Below are positions 1 through 11,041 of a stretch of 64,000 nucleotides of DNA, in pieces (positions within the stretch are counted from its first letter, which is position 1; every line of letters starts with the position of its first letter). The stretch lies in contig NW_020312968.1 in assembly GCF_003265705.1 (NCBI RefSeq), positions 10,000,138 to 10,064,137 on the forward strand, given 5' to 3'. The notes under the pieces were generated by a model. That model had not been told where the DNA came from. It searched no databases and saw only the letters and a list, made by a program, of their open reading frames with translations. Source of the stretch: Callorhinus ursinus. Lineage: Eukaryota; Chordata; Mammalia; Carnivora; Otariidae. The position numbers and the translations under genes were made by a program.

Positions 1-1083
1 TGATGAACTAATGAATCATGGTAAAAAAAAAAAGCCATGAATTCTATGTGTAGTATTCCCCTAGCGCTGGAGTTCTCCCATTCTCCTTGATCGGTAAACT
101 TGGTCTTGGCTTGCTGGCTGTTCGTGCTGATCTTCTGGGGGAGGGGCCTGTTGCTGTGGTTTCCAAATGTCTTTGCCCGAGGCTGAATTGCCCCGCCCTT
201 GTCGTTCCGGGCTAAGCAAGCTGCTCGGGTTTGCTCTCAGGAGCTTTTGTTCCCTGCAAGCTCTCGGTACAGCTTTGGAGGACCAGGGCAAAAATGGTGG
301 CCTCCCAATCTCCACCCAGAAGAGCTGAGAACTCGGGGCCCCGCTCCTCAGTGCGCCCCCAGAGAAAAGCAGTCACTCCCTTGTCCCTGGTCTCCGGCCG
401 CACTCCGTGTTCACCCGGCCTGTGACCGAGCGTTTGTATCTCTGGCACCCGACCCCGCGTGGAGTCTCCAAACCCAGCAGATCCCTGCGGTGCGCTCTCG
501 CACCGCTCCTCCCCGGGAAGGAAGGGGAGTCTCCCCGGATCTGCCGCTTGTTGGGTCCCTGCTGCAGGGGCAGTGGCCCGACTGGGCCGCGGATCACAGT
601 TTATGGCAACCCCGAGCTGAGAGCCCGCGCCTCGGCTCCGTCTCTGCAGCCGGCTTCCCCGCTCCGATACCTGGGAGCTCTGCCGCACTCAGGGTCCCCA
701 GGTCTTTCTGTGACCCCGAGGGTCCTGAGACCCCAGTGTCCCACGAGGGTTCCACCCCCGCTTAGCCACTGGAGCGACGTCCCTCAGCGGAGCCGACTTC
801 TAAAAGGTCCGATTTTGTGCTCCGCGGCTCTAGCACCTGCCAGAAGCGGCCGGCGGAGGCCCCTCCCCCGCCGTCTATCCTCCCGAATATCGCCTCGGAT
901 TCACTTCTCCGCACGTCCTACCTTCCAGTAAGTGGTCCCTTCTCTGTTCAGAGAGTTGTTGCTACTCTCCTCTTTGATCTCCTGTTGAGTTCATAGGTGT
1001 TCAAAATGGTTTGATCCCTATTCAGCTGAATTCCTGAGACCAGTCGAAATCTAGGTCTCCTACTCCTCCGCCGTCTTGCTCCT
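1..1083 (-). mobile_element. LINE-1 5' UTR (promoter end), rest off the left edge
   Basis: GC- and CpG-rich block that matches the 5' UTR of the L1 at 6,889-12,814. Both contain the 20-mer TCTTCTGGGGGAGGGGCCTG (131-150 here, 12,051-12,070 there), and both end in a CCTACTCCTCC motif just before the 5' terminus. The element reads on the minus strand, so its ORFs would lie left of base 1. L1 5' UTRs act as internal RNA polymerase II promoters. Open frames inside the block (for example 199-765 plus) are by-products of GC richness. The distance from the shared 20-mer to the 5' terminus is about 200 bp longer than in the other copy. Confidence 0.8.
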
Positions 1084-1155
1084 TGACTACATATTTTCAA
1101 ATGTCCTGTCTTCTAGGTCATGAGTTCTTTATTCTGAATGGTGGAATCTGCTTTT

Positions 1156-1354
1156 TTTTTTTTTTTTAAGATTTTTTTTTTTCTTTTGAGACACAGAGAT
1201 AGAGAGAGAGAGAGCATGAGCAGGGAGAGAGGCAGAGGGAGAAGCAGGCTCCTCGCTGAGCCAGGAGCCCGATGTGGGGCTCGATCCCAGGACCCTGGGA
1301 TCATGACCTGAGCCGAAGGCAGATGCCTAACCATCTGAGCCACCCAGGCGCCCC
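1156..1354 (-). mobile_element. CAN-SINE (tRNA-derived)
   Basis: Poly-T start, AG-rich middle and CCACCCAGGCGCCCC end show a SINE in minus orientation. It is flanked by an exact 14-bp target-site duplication, TGGAATCTGCTTTT (1,142-1,155 and 1,355-1,368). Confidence 0.95.
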
Positions 1355-1426
1355 TGGAATCTGCTTTTGAAGCACTTGATTTAATTCTTCAGTTCATTCA
1401 TTGTATTTTTCATTTTCTGGTTTGCT

Positions 1427-1450
1427 GGTGTGTGTGTGTGTATGTGTGTT
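1427..1450. repeat. Short (TG)n tract
   Basis: Imperfect TG dinucleotide run inside the old L1 piece. Confidence 0.8.
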
Positions 1451-1523
1451 TGATATCTCTTTCCTTGTTGAACTTCTAATTTTGTTCATGCATTGTTTTC
1501 CTATTAAAGTTGTTTGTGTTCTT

Positions 1524-1719
1524 TTTTTTTTTTTAAGATTTTATTTATTTGACAGAGAGAGACACAGTGAGAGAGGGAACACAAGCAGGGGGAAGTGGGA
1601 GAGGGAGAAGCAGGCTTCCCGTTGAGCAGGGAGCCCGATGCGGAGCTCCATCCCAGGACCCTGGGATCACGACCTGAGCTGAAGGCAGATGCTCAACGAC
1701 TGAGCCACCCAGGCGCACC
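1524..1719 (-). mobile_element. CAN-SINE with perfect 20-bp TSD
   Basis: Minus-orientation SINE ending CCACCCAGGCGCACC. The flanks repeat TTAAAGTTGTTTGTGTTCTT exactly (1,504-1,523 and 1,720-1,739), which indicates a fairly recent insertion. Confidence 0.95.
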
Positions 1720-2099
1720 TTAAAGTTGTTTGTGTTCTTGTAGTTCACTGAACTTCAGGAGAATTATTCTAACTTCTTTTTCTGAGAGTTCATCGATGTC
1801 TATTTCTTTAGGGTCAGTTATTGGAGCTTTATTAGTTTCTTTTGGTGGTTTTCTCTTTCCCTAATTTTTTTTTTTCTCTTTGAGTCCTTACCTTGGTATT
1901 TGTGCATTTGAATAAGCAGCAGTCTCCTCATTAAGGCTTTACATGTTCACTCTGGAAAGACAATTGTACACTGTTCAGCTGAGTTTCATTTTCTGAACAT
2001 GTCTGCTTGTAACATCCTTGGGCACGTGGGGCCTACTATCAGGGTCTATTTTGGGGCCAGGCCACTGCCCAAGCTCTAAGAGGGTGCCACCAGCTGAGA

Positions 2100-2870
2100 A
2101 CTGTTGGGCAGGACTGCTAGCTTTGTTCCCTGGCCGAGCAAGGCTGTAGGATCTACCCTGCAGTTGCTTGTGTTCTTGGCCACACTTACTAGGTTGTTGG
2201 GAACAGTTATTATACTCAACAGCAGGTGGGGCTATGATTTAGCTTCCCTATCCTGGCAAGGCAGCAGGATGGGGCTCAGGGTCTGCATGGCTCATTAGTT
2301 GGAGACCCAAATAAGGCAAGACTGTGTACTGAATTCCTTAGCCATACAAGGGCAATGGTTTTGTTCTGCAGACAGAGAAAGCCATTGGCTGTATGTTCTG
2401 TGTTGAATGGGCTACACAGCTTCCCATTTGCTCTGGTGAGGTTGTCTGATCAGGAGAGCTGAAGGCTCTATTCAGCAATGGGCAGGGTTATGAATTAGTT
2501 TCCCTTTCTGAGAAAGTGGGATAAATTGCTTCAAGGTGATAAGGCTCTTGGTTTGTGGTTTTGACTAAAGCTGACTGGGACCCTAAGTTCCCTGGCTGAA
2601 TAGAATTACTGGCTTTACTCTGCCAACTATAATTTCTGCCTGACACAGTCTATGCTTCAGCCTTACTGGTCTATGCAGCTTTCAGGTGTTCTGGCCAACC
2701 TTTTTGGTCAGGTGGGCCTGGGAGCTCTACTTAGCAATGGACCAGGCTTTGACTCAGCTTTCCTGAATGGTCATGGACAGACCAGTATCTAGGCCTGGCA
2801 CAGTTCTTTGAGCATCCAAATCAGGCAGACTTGCATCCTACTAAGTTCTTTGAACAGACAGCATCACCAT
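2100..2870. repeat. Degenerate ~257-bp tandem units inside the L1-type 5' UTR
   Basis: A motif of the form CTCTA/TTCAGCAATGG followed by CAGGGTTATGA-like sequence recurs near 2,213, 2,468 and 2,727, a spacing of about 255-260 bp. A second motif (AGGCAAGACTGTGTAC-like) recurs near 2,316 and 2,824, two periods apart. This looks like about three diverged tandem monomers. Confidence 0.5.
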
Positions 2871-3383
2871 CTTGGTTCTGTAGAGGATCAAACCTGGTTG
2901 GGACTACTTGTGTGCCACAGGTAGGAACTCAATCTGCCAAGATCCAAGTGCTGGTTGTTGCAAGCTTCTCCCTCTTTCTCCATCACAATCAGACTGCCCG
3001 TGGTCGAGCTCAGCAGATACCCCTGAAATTTTTGTGGAGTGATGCTGGAGTTGGGGCTCCCATGAAGTGGCCTGTAATTCTGGGGGAGCTGTAAGTCCAC
3101 CCTGGGCTTTCTTTTCCCACTAGAGGAACTGTAGGCTTAAGGGACATCTCTTGGCATGCTGCTGCACTGGCCTGGGGGAGGGGCAATACAGTCGGCATGT
3201 AGGTATTCCTCCTACCCCTCTAATCCAGTCTTTATTGGTCTCTGAGGGTGCTTCAGCTGGACTTCCATTTTTTCAAACTGTCTCAGTGGTGTCTTGTTTA
3301 TGAATAGTTGTTAATTCTTCTTGTGAGGGGGAGAGGAGTCAGGGATGACCTTTTCACCAATCTTGGTGACATGACTCTCCAAG

Positions 3384-3738
3384 ATCTTTCTAATTTCTTA
3401 ATATATGTATTCATTGCTATAGACTTCTCTGCTTTTGCATCATCCTCTAGGTTTTGGTATGTTGTTCCCATTATCATTTGTTTTGAGATTTTTTTTTATT
3501 TTCCTTTTTATTTCTTTTTAGACTTACTGGTTATGCAAGTGTGTGTTTTTAGTTTTCACATTTATTTGTAGATTTTCCAGCTTTCCTCTCTTTGATTTCT
3601 AGTTTCATACCATTGTGGTTGGGAAAAATAGTTGATGTGATTTTGGTCTTCTTAAACTGGCTGAAACTTGTTTTGTGTCCTATCATGTGATCTCTCCTGG
3701 TGACTGTTCCATGTGCATTTGAGAAGAATATATATTCC
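3384..3738 (-). mobile_element. L1 ORF2 fragment (after the endonuclease domain)
   Basis: Minus-strand sequence has the L1 pattern around TTGTTTTGTGTCCTATCATGTGATC and CCATGTGCATTTGAGAAGAA, which encodes the end of the endonuclease region in ORF2. Heavily mutated, no usable frame. Confidence 0.75.
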
Positions 3739-3940
3739 TTTTTTTAAAAGATGTTGTTTATTTAACAGAGAGAGTGTGAGAGAGAGCGACACAGGCAGGT
3801 GGAGCGGCAGGCAAAGGGAGAGGGAGAAGCAGGTTCCCCCCTGAGCAGGGAGCCCGATGTGGGGCTTGGTCCCAGAACCCTGGGATCGTGACCTGAGCTG
3901 AAGGCAAATGTTTAACCAACTGAGCCACCCAGGCGCCCCC
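3739..3940 (-). mobile_element. CAN-SINE
   Basis: T-rich start and GAGCCACCCAGGCGCCCC end. Inserted between two L1 pieces. Confidence 0.93.
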
Positions 3941-3944
3941 CATG

Positions 3945-4878
3945 ATATATATTTTTTTATATAAATTAGAAAATATTTATTTACATCTCCTTTACCCATT
4001 TATCGTGGACACTTAGGTTGCTTCCATGTTTTGACTATTATAAATAATGCTGTAATAAACATAGTGGTATGCATATCTTCTCAAATTAGTGTTTTCATTT
4101 TCTCTGGGTAAATATTCAGTAGTGGAATTACTCTATCATATGGTATTGATATTTTTAACTTTTTAACAAACTTCTGTAGTGATTTCCAACAGTGAATGCA
4201 CCAATTTATATTCTTACAGTGCATGGGTGTTTCTTTTTCTCCAAATCTTCACCAACACTTGTTACTTCTTGTCATTTTGCTTCTAACCATTCTGACAACT
4301 GTAAGGTGACATCTTATTGTGGTTTTGATCTGCATTTCCATGATGATTAGTGATATTGAGCATCTTTTCATGTGTCTATTGGCCATCTGTATGTAGGTCT
4401 TTGGAAAAATGACTATTTGGAAAAATACCTATTCAGATCTTATGCCCGTTTTTAAATCAGATTTTTTTTTTTTGGTGTTGCATAAGTTTTTTTAAAATAT
4501 ATTTTGGATATTAACCCCTTACCAGATGTATCATTTGCAAATACCATCTTTGGTTCGGTAGGTTGCTTTTTTGTTTTGTAGATGGCTTCCTTTACTATAC
4601 AAAAGCTTTTTATTTTGGAATAGTCCCAGTAGTGTATTTTGGCTTTTGTTGTCCTTGCTTAGGAGATATATCTAGAAAAATGTTGCTAAGGCCATTGTCT
4701 GAGAGATGACTGCCTATGTTTTCATTTAGGAGTTTTCTGGTTTCAGGTCTCACTTTTAGGTCTTGAATCGATTTTGAGTTTATTTTTGTGTATGGTGTAG
4801 GAAAGTGATTCATTTTAATTCTTTTACATAAAGCTCTCCAGTTTTCCCAGCACCACTGATTGAAGAGACTATTTCCCC
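3945..4878 (-). mobile_element. L1 ORF2 C-terminal / RT-distal fragment
   Basis: Minus-strand L1 recognised from GGTTGCTTCCATGTTTTGAC, TAAACATAGTGGTATGCA and CACCACTGATTGAAGAGAC. It runs from the ORF2 C-terminal region back into the RT-distal region, then breaks off where an older L1 piece begins near 4,879. Confidence 0.8.
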
Positions 4879-4967
4879 AATGTATATTTTATGTGAACAT
4901 AAATTTTCAATTTTCTGAGGGAAATACCAAGAGTTGAATTTCTAGGTCACCTGATAAAGGTATGTTT
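4879..4967 (-). mobile_element. Oldest host L1, left part
   Basis: ORF2 C-terminal sequence (GGGAAATACCAAGAGTTGAA, CTAGGTCACCTGATAAAGG) that resumes at 15,749 after a 10.8-kb insertion. The insertion is flanked by the exact 11-bp duplication AAGGTATGTTT (4,957-4,967 and 15,749-15,759). Read through the insertion, both halves form one ordinary old L1 sequence. Confidence 0.8.
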
Positions 4968-5245
4968 TTTAAGTTTTTATTTTAATTACCCAGTGTTTAT
5001 CAGAACAAGTTCACTCCTTAATCCCCATCACCTATGACACCCATTTCCCTATGTACCTCCCCTCTAGTCACCATCAGTTCTCTATAGTTAAGAGTTTATT
5101 TCTTGGTTTGTCTCTGTGCTTTTTACCCCCCCTTTTCTTGTTTGTTTTGTTTCTTAAATTCTAAACATGAGTGAAATCATATGGATGGTATTAGTTTTTC
5201 TCTGATTTATTTCACTTAGCACTGTGCTCTCTAGCTTCACCCATG

Positions 5246-5650
5246 TCATTGCAAATAGCAAGATTTAATTCTTTTTATGGCTGAATAACAGTTTGTGTGT
5301 GTGTGTGTCTGTGTGTGTGTGTGTGTACACGTACATACATTCCACATCTTTATCCATTCATCAGTCGATGGACATTTGGGCTGCTTCCATGTCTTGGCTA
5401 TTGTAAATAATGCTGCTATAAACATAGAGGTGCATGTATCTCTTTGAATTGGTGTTTTTGTATTGGGGTTAATACCCAGTAGTGTGATTGGTGGATCATA
5501 GGGTAGTTCTATTTTTAATTTTTTGAGGAACCTCCATAATATTCTCCATAGTGGCTGCATCAGTTTGCAGTCCCACCAACAATGAAAGAGGATTCCTTTT
5601 TCTCCACATCCTTGCCAACATCTGCTATTTATTGTGTTTATTTTAGCCAT
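5246..5650 (-). pseudogene. L1 ORF2 C-terminal remnant
   Basis: The frame reads CWQGCGEKGILFHCWWDCKL, then [19 protein letters not shown] and CPSTDEWIKMWNV, the conserved C-terminal cysteine-containing region of L1 ORF2 protein. A (TG)n run at 5,292-5,327 adds a spurious THTHTQTHTHT stretch. It belongs to the 4,968-15,748 element. Non-functional: no start, stops on both sides, interrupted upstream. Confidence 0.85.
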
Positions 5651-5718
5651 TTTGACAGGTGTGAGGTGACATCTCCTAGGTTTGTTGTGTTTTTTGTTTG
5701 TTTTTTAAATCTTTATTA

Positions 5719-5909
5719 TTTTTTTTAAAGATTTTATTTATTTATTTGAGAGAGAGAGAGAGAGAAACAGCATGAGAGGGGAGAAGGTCAGAGGGAGAAG
5801 CAGACTCCCCGCTGAGCCGGGAGCCCGATGTGGGACTCAATCCCAGGACTCCGGGATCATGACCTGAGCTGAAGGCAGTCGCTTAACCAACTGAGCCACC
5901 CAGGCGCCC
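5719..5909 (-). mobile_element. CAN-SINE
   Basis: Minus-orientation SINE ending GAGCCACCCAGGCGCCC. Flanks share TTTGTTTGTTTTTT. Confidence 0.93.
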
Positions 5910-5924
5910 TGTTTGTTTGTTTTT

Positions 5925-6502
5925 TGAGTGGGAGAGGGAGTGGGGAGAGGAGCAGAGGGAGGGAGAGAATCCTTTTTTAAAAATTTTTTATTGTTATGTT
6001 AATCACCCTACATTACATCTTAGTTTTTGATGTAGTGTTCCATGATTCATTGTTTGTGCATAACACCCAGTGCTCCACGCAGAACGTGCCCTCTTTAATA
6101 CGCATCACCGGGCTACCCCATCCCCCCACCCCCCTCCCCTCTAGAACCCTCAGTTTGTTTTTCAGAGTCCATCGTCTCTCATGGTTCGTCTCCCCCTCTG
6201 ATTTACTCCCCTTCATTCTTCCCCTCCTGCTTTCTTCTTTTTTTTTTCTTCACATATATTGCATTATTTGTTTCAGAGGTACAGATCTGTGATTCAACAG
6301 TCTTACACAATTCACAGCGCTCACCATAGCACATACCCTCCCCAACGTCTATCACCCAGCCACCCCATCCCTCCCACACCCCCACCACTCCAGCAACAGG
6401 AGGGAGAGAATCTTAAGCAGGCTTCATGTGGGGCTTGATCTCATGACCCTGAGCCAAAATCAAGAGTCAGACATTGAACCGACTGAGCCACTCAGGTGCC
6501 TC
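5925..6502 (-). mobile_element. Older CAN-SINE split by an L1 3' end
   Basis: 5,925-5,971 holds the AG-rich middle of a SINE. 6,413-6,502 holds its remainder (CATGACCCTGAGCCAAAATC, GAGCCACTCAGGTGCC). Between them lies a 427-bp L1 fragment flanked by a duplicated GGAGGGAGAGAATC, so the L1 piece landed inside the SINE. Confidence 0.85.
5972..6398 (-). mobile_element. 5'-truncated L1 (3' UTR only) in a SINE
   Basis: Carnivoran L1 3' UTR: TTATTGTTATGTTAATCACC, AACACCCAGTGCTCCACGCA, TCTAGAACCCTCAGTTTGTT. Exact 14-bp duplication GGAGGGAGAGAATC at 5,958-5,971 and 6,399-6,412. Typical product of incomplete target-primed reverse transcription. Confidence 0.9.
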
Positions 6503-6518
6503 TATTAATTGTAGTTTT

Positions 6519-6732
6519 ATTTATTTATTTATTTAAAAGATTTTATTTATTTATTTGACAGAGAGAGACACAGCAAGAGAGGGAACACAAGCAGGGCGAG
6601 TGGGAGAGGGAGAGGGAGAAGCAGGCTTCCCACCGAGCAGGGAGCCTGATGTGGGGCTCAGTCCCAGGACCCTGGGATCATGACCTAAGATGATGGCAGA
6701 CGCCTAACGACTGAGCCACCCAGGTGTCCCTC
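6519..6732 (-). mobile_element. CAN-SINE
   Basis: Minus-orientation SINE with flanking duplication ATTGTAGTTTT (6,508-6,518 and 6,733-6,743). It interrupts the middle-aged L1. Confidence 0.93.
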
Positions 6733-7149
6733 ATTGTAGTTTTGATTTGTATTTCCCTAATAAGTGATGATGACCATCTTTTCATGTGTGTTTTGGCCAT
6801 CTGTATGCCTTCTTTGGAGAAATGTCTGTTCATGTCTTCTGCCCATTTTTAAAATTAGATTATTTGTGTTTTGGTTGTTGTAGAAGTTTTTTTTTTAATT
6901 TAATTTTATTGTTATGTTAGTCACCATATAACACATAATTAGTTTTTGATGTAGTGATCCATGATTCACTGTTTTCTTATAACACCCAGTGCTCCATGCA
7001 GAACGTGCCCTCTTTAATACCCATCACCAGGCTAACCCATCCCCCCAACCCCTCCCCTCTAGAACCCTCAGTTTGTTTCTTAGAGTCCACAGTCTCTCAT
7101 GGTTCGTCTCTCTCTCCGATTCCCCCCCTTCATGTTTCCCTTTCTTCTC

Positions 7150-10100
7150 CTAATGTCCTCCATGCTGTTCCGATGTTCCACAAATAAGTGAAACCATATG
7201 GTAATTGACTTTCTCTGTTTGACTTATTTCACTTAGCATAACCTCCTTCAGTCCCATCCATGTTGATGTAAAAGTTGGGTATTCATCCTTTCTGATGGCT
7301 GAGTAATATTCCATTGTATATATGGACCACATCTTCTTCATCCATTCATCTGCTGAAGGGCATCTCGGCTCTTTCCACAGTTTGGCTATTGCGGACATTG
7401 CTGCTATGAACATTCGGGTGCACGTGGCCCTTCTTTTCACTACATCTGTGTCTTTGGGGTAAATACCCAGTACTGTAATTGCTGGATCATAGGGTAGCTC
7501 TATTTTTAATTTTCTGAGGCACCTCCACACTGTTTTCCAAAGTGGCTGTACCAACTCGCATTCCCACCAACAGTGTAAGAGGGTTCCCCTTTCTCCACAA
7601 CCTCTCCAACATTGGTTGTTTCTTGCCTTGTCAATTTTTGCCATTCTAACTGGTGTAAGGTGGTATCTCACTGTGGTTTTGATTTGACTTTCTCTGCTGG
7701 CTAATGATGATGAACATTTTTTTCATGTGTCTGTTAGCCATTTGTATGTCTTCTTTGGAGAAATGTCTGTTCATGTCTTCTGCCCATTTTTTGACTTGAT
7801 TATTTGTTTTTTGGGTGTTGAGTTTGACAGGAGGTTCTTTACAGATCTTGGAAATCAGCCCTTTGTCCGTAGTGTCATTTGCAAATATCTTCTCCCATTC
7901 TGTGGGTTGCCTCTTTGTTTTGTTGACTGTTTCCTTTGCTGTGCAGAAGCTTTTTATCTTGATGAAGTCTCAAAAGTTCATTTTTGCTTTTGTTTCACTA
8001 GCCTTCAGAGATGTATCTTGAAAGAAGTTGCTGTGGCTGATGACGTTATTGCCTATGTTCTCCTCTAGGATTTTGATGGATTCCCGTTTTACCTTGAGAT
8101 CTTTCATCCATTTTGAGTTTATCTCTGTGTATGGTGTTAGAGAATGGTCGAGTTTCATTCTTCCGTATATAGCTGTCCAATTTCCCAGCACCATTTATTG
8201 AAGACACTTTTTTCCATTGCATATTTTTTCCTGCTTTGTCGAAGATTATTTGATCATAGAGTTGAGGGTCCATATCTGGGCTCTCCATTCTGTTCCATTG
8301 GTCTATATGTCTGTTTTTGTGCCAGTACCATGCTGTCTTGGTGATCAGTGCTTTGTAATATAGCTTGAAATCAGGCAACGTGATGCCCCCAGCTTTGTTT
8401 TTCTTTTTCAACATTTCCTTGGCAATTCAGGGTCTTTTCTGATTCCATACACATTTTAGGATTGTTTGTTCCAGCACTTTGGAAAATGTCATTGGAATTT
8501 TGATCAGGATGGCGTTGAAGGTATAGATTGCTCTGGGTAGCATAGACATTTTAACAATGTTTATTCTTCTGATCCGTGAGCATGGAATGTTTTTCCATCT
8601 TTTTGTGTCTTCTTCAATTTCTTTCATGAGTGTTCTGTAGTTCCTAGAGTATAGATCCTTTACCTCTTTGGTTAGGTTTATTCTGATGTATCTTATGGTT
8701 TTTGGTGCTATTGTAAATGGAATCGTGTCTCTAATTTCTCTTTTACAGTTGCATTGTCATTGTATAAGAAAGCAACTAATTTCTGTGCATTGATTTTGTA
8801 TCCTGCCACATTACTGAATTGCTGTATGAGTTCTGGTAATTTGGGGGTGGAGTCTTTTGGGTTTTCCACATAAAGTATCATGTCATCTGCGAACAGAGAG
8901 AGTTTGACTACTTCTTTGCCAGTTTGAATACCTTTTATTTCTTTTTGTTGTCTGATTGCTGTTGCTAGGACATCTAGTACTATGCTGAACAATAGTGGTG
9001 AAAGTGGGCATCCTCGACATGTTCCTGATCTTAAGGGAAAGGCTCTCATCTTTTCCCCATTGAGGATGATATTCATTGTGGGTTTTTCATAGATGGATTT
9101 TATAAACTTGAGGAATGTTTCCTCTATCCCTATACTCTGAAGAGTTTTAATCAGGAAAGGATGCTGTATTTTGTCAAATGCTTTTTCTGCATCAATCGAG
9201 AGGACCATATGGTTTTTCTCTCTCCTCTTATTAATGTGTTCTATCACATTGATTAATTTGCAAATGTTGAACCGCCCTTGCATCCCGGGGATAAATCCCA
9301 CTTGGTCATGGTCGATGATCCTTTTAATGTATTGTTGGATCCTATTAGCTAGGATTTTATTGAGAATTTTGGAATCCATATTCATCAGGGTCTGAAATTC
9401 TCCTTTTTGATGGGGTCTTTGCCTGGTTTGGGGATTAAGGTAATGTTGGCCTCACAGAATGAGTCTGGAAGCTTTCCTTCTGTTTCTATTTTTTGAAACA
9501 GCTTCAGGAGGATAGGTATTATTTCTTCTTTGAATGTTTGGTAGAATTGCCCAGGGAATCCATCAGGCCCTGGACTCTTGTTTTGGGGAGGTTTTTGATC
9601 ACTGCTTCAATCTCGTTACTAGTTATTGGCCTATTCAGGTTGTCAATTTCTTCCTTTTTCAGTCTTGGCAGCTTATAGGTTTCCAGGAAGGCCTCCATTT
9701 CTTCCAGATTGCTCAGTTTATTGGCATTAATAATTTCTAATTGTTTTTATTTCCTTAGTGTCAGTCGTTGATCTCTCCCCTTTAATTAATAATTTTATTA
9801 ATTTGGGTCCTTTCTCTCTTGGGTAAGTCTGGCCAGTGGTTTATCGATCTTATTAATTCTTTCAAAGAACCAGCTCCTGGTTTCGTTGATCTGATCTACC
9901 GTGTTTCTGGTTTCTAATTCATTGACCTCTGCTCTAATCTTAATTATTTCTCTTCTAATGCGGGCTTAGGCATCGTTTGTTGCTTTTTCTCTAGTTCTTT
10001 AAGGTGTAGAGTTAGTTGGTGAATTCAGGATTTTTCTATTTTTTTGAGTGAGGTTTGGATGGCTATGTATTTCTCCTTAGAACTGCCTTTGTAGTATCCC

Positions 10101-10963
10101 ATACATTTTGGATCGATGTGTTTTCGTTCTCATTGGTTTCCATGAATTGTTTAATTTCTTCTTTGATTTCCTGGTTGACCCAAACATTCTTGAGCAGAGT
10201 GTTCTTTAGCTTCCAAGTGTTTGAATTTCTGCCAATTTTTTTTCTTGTGATTGAGTTCCAGTTTTAAAGTATTATGGTCTGAGAATATGCAGGGAATAAT
10301 CTCAATCTTTTGGTATTGGTTGAGACCTGATTTGTGACCCAGTATGTGGTCTATTCTGGAGAAAGTTCCATGTGTGCTTGAGAAGAATGAGTATTCTGTT
10401 GTTTTAGGGTGCAATGTTCTGTATATATCTATGAGGTCCATCTGGTCTACTGTTTCATTCAAAGCTCTTGTTTCTTTGTTGATTTTTTGCTTAGATGATC
10501 TGTCTATTGCTGCGAGTGGAGTATTGGGGTCTCCTACAATTAACGTACTGTTATCAATATGACTCTTTATTTTGGTTAACAGTTGGCTTATGTAGATGGC
10601 TGCTCCCATGTTGGGGGTGTAGATACTTAAAATTGTTAGATCTTTTTGTTGGATAGACCCTTTAAGAATGATATAGTGTCCTTCTGTGTCTCTAACTACA
10701 GTCTTTAGCTTAAAATCTAATTTATCTGATATAAGAATTGCTACCCCATCTTTCTTTTGAGGTCCACTGGCATGGAAGATGGATCTCCATCCCGTCACTT
10801 TCAGGCTGGATGTATCTTTAGGTTCAAAATGAGTCTCTTCTAGACAGCATATGGATGGGTCCTGTCTTTTTATCCAATCTGCAACCCTGTGCCATTTTAT
10901 GGGAGCATTTAGGCCATTCAAATTGAGAGTGATTATTGAAAGATATGAATTAATTGTCATCAT
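7150..10963 (-). pseudogene. L1 ORF2 (endonuclease + reverse transcriptase), disrupted
   Basis: The span of 3,814 bp equals the usual ORF2 length, so few large deletions occurred, but the frame is split among at least five pieces. 10,963-10,151 is the apurinic endonuclease domain, starting MMTINSYLSIITLNLNGLNA. The catalytic set is visible: LNLNG, EETHF, RIDHILGHKSG and SDHN. The normal GDFNTPL motif reads GDPNTPL, a Phe to Pro change beside a catalytic Asp/Asn. 9,385-8,708 is the RT core with [29 protein letters not shown] and the active-site FADDMILY. 8,627-8,046 is the thumb region. 7,671-7,150 is the C-terminal part with [20 protein letters not shown] and ends in a stop. No intact product. 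Confidence 0.92.
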
Positions 10964-11041
10964 GTTGCCTGTGAAGACCTTGTTTTTATAGATTGTCCCT
11001 GTAAATTTCTGTTGTATATCACTCTTGGGGTCTTTCTCCTT

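Larger units (their letters stand above)
1369..3383 (-). mobile_element. Old L1/HAL1-type element: ORF1 start and 5' UTR
   Basis: On the minus strand, 1,375-1,920 resembles the N-terminal ORF1 region of old mammalian L1/HAL1 elements, with phrases such as TTCAGTTCATTCATTG and CATCGATGTCTATTTC. From about 1,950 to 3,383 the sequence is 5' UTR. It ends near 3,383 in CAATCTTGGTGACATGACTC, close to the usual L1 5' terminus (a CATCTTGGTGAC-type motif read in this orientation). A SINE interrupts it at 1,524-1,719. Whether it is L1M or HAL1 cannot be settled by eye. Confidence 0.6.

Noticed and set aside
199..931. Long overlapping frames on both strands (up to 188 codons)
   Set aside because: They lie in a CpG-rich L1 5' UTR. 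GC-rich DNA lacks stop codons by composition. No domain or splice structure.
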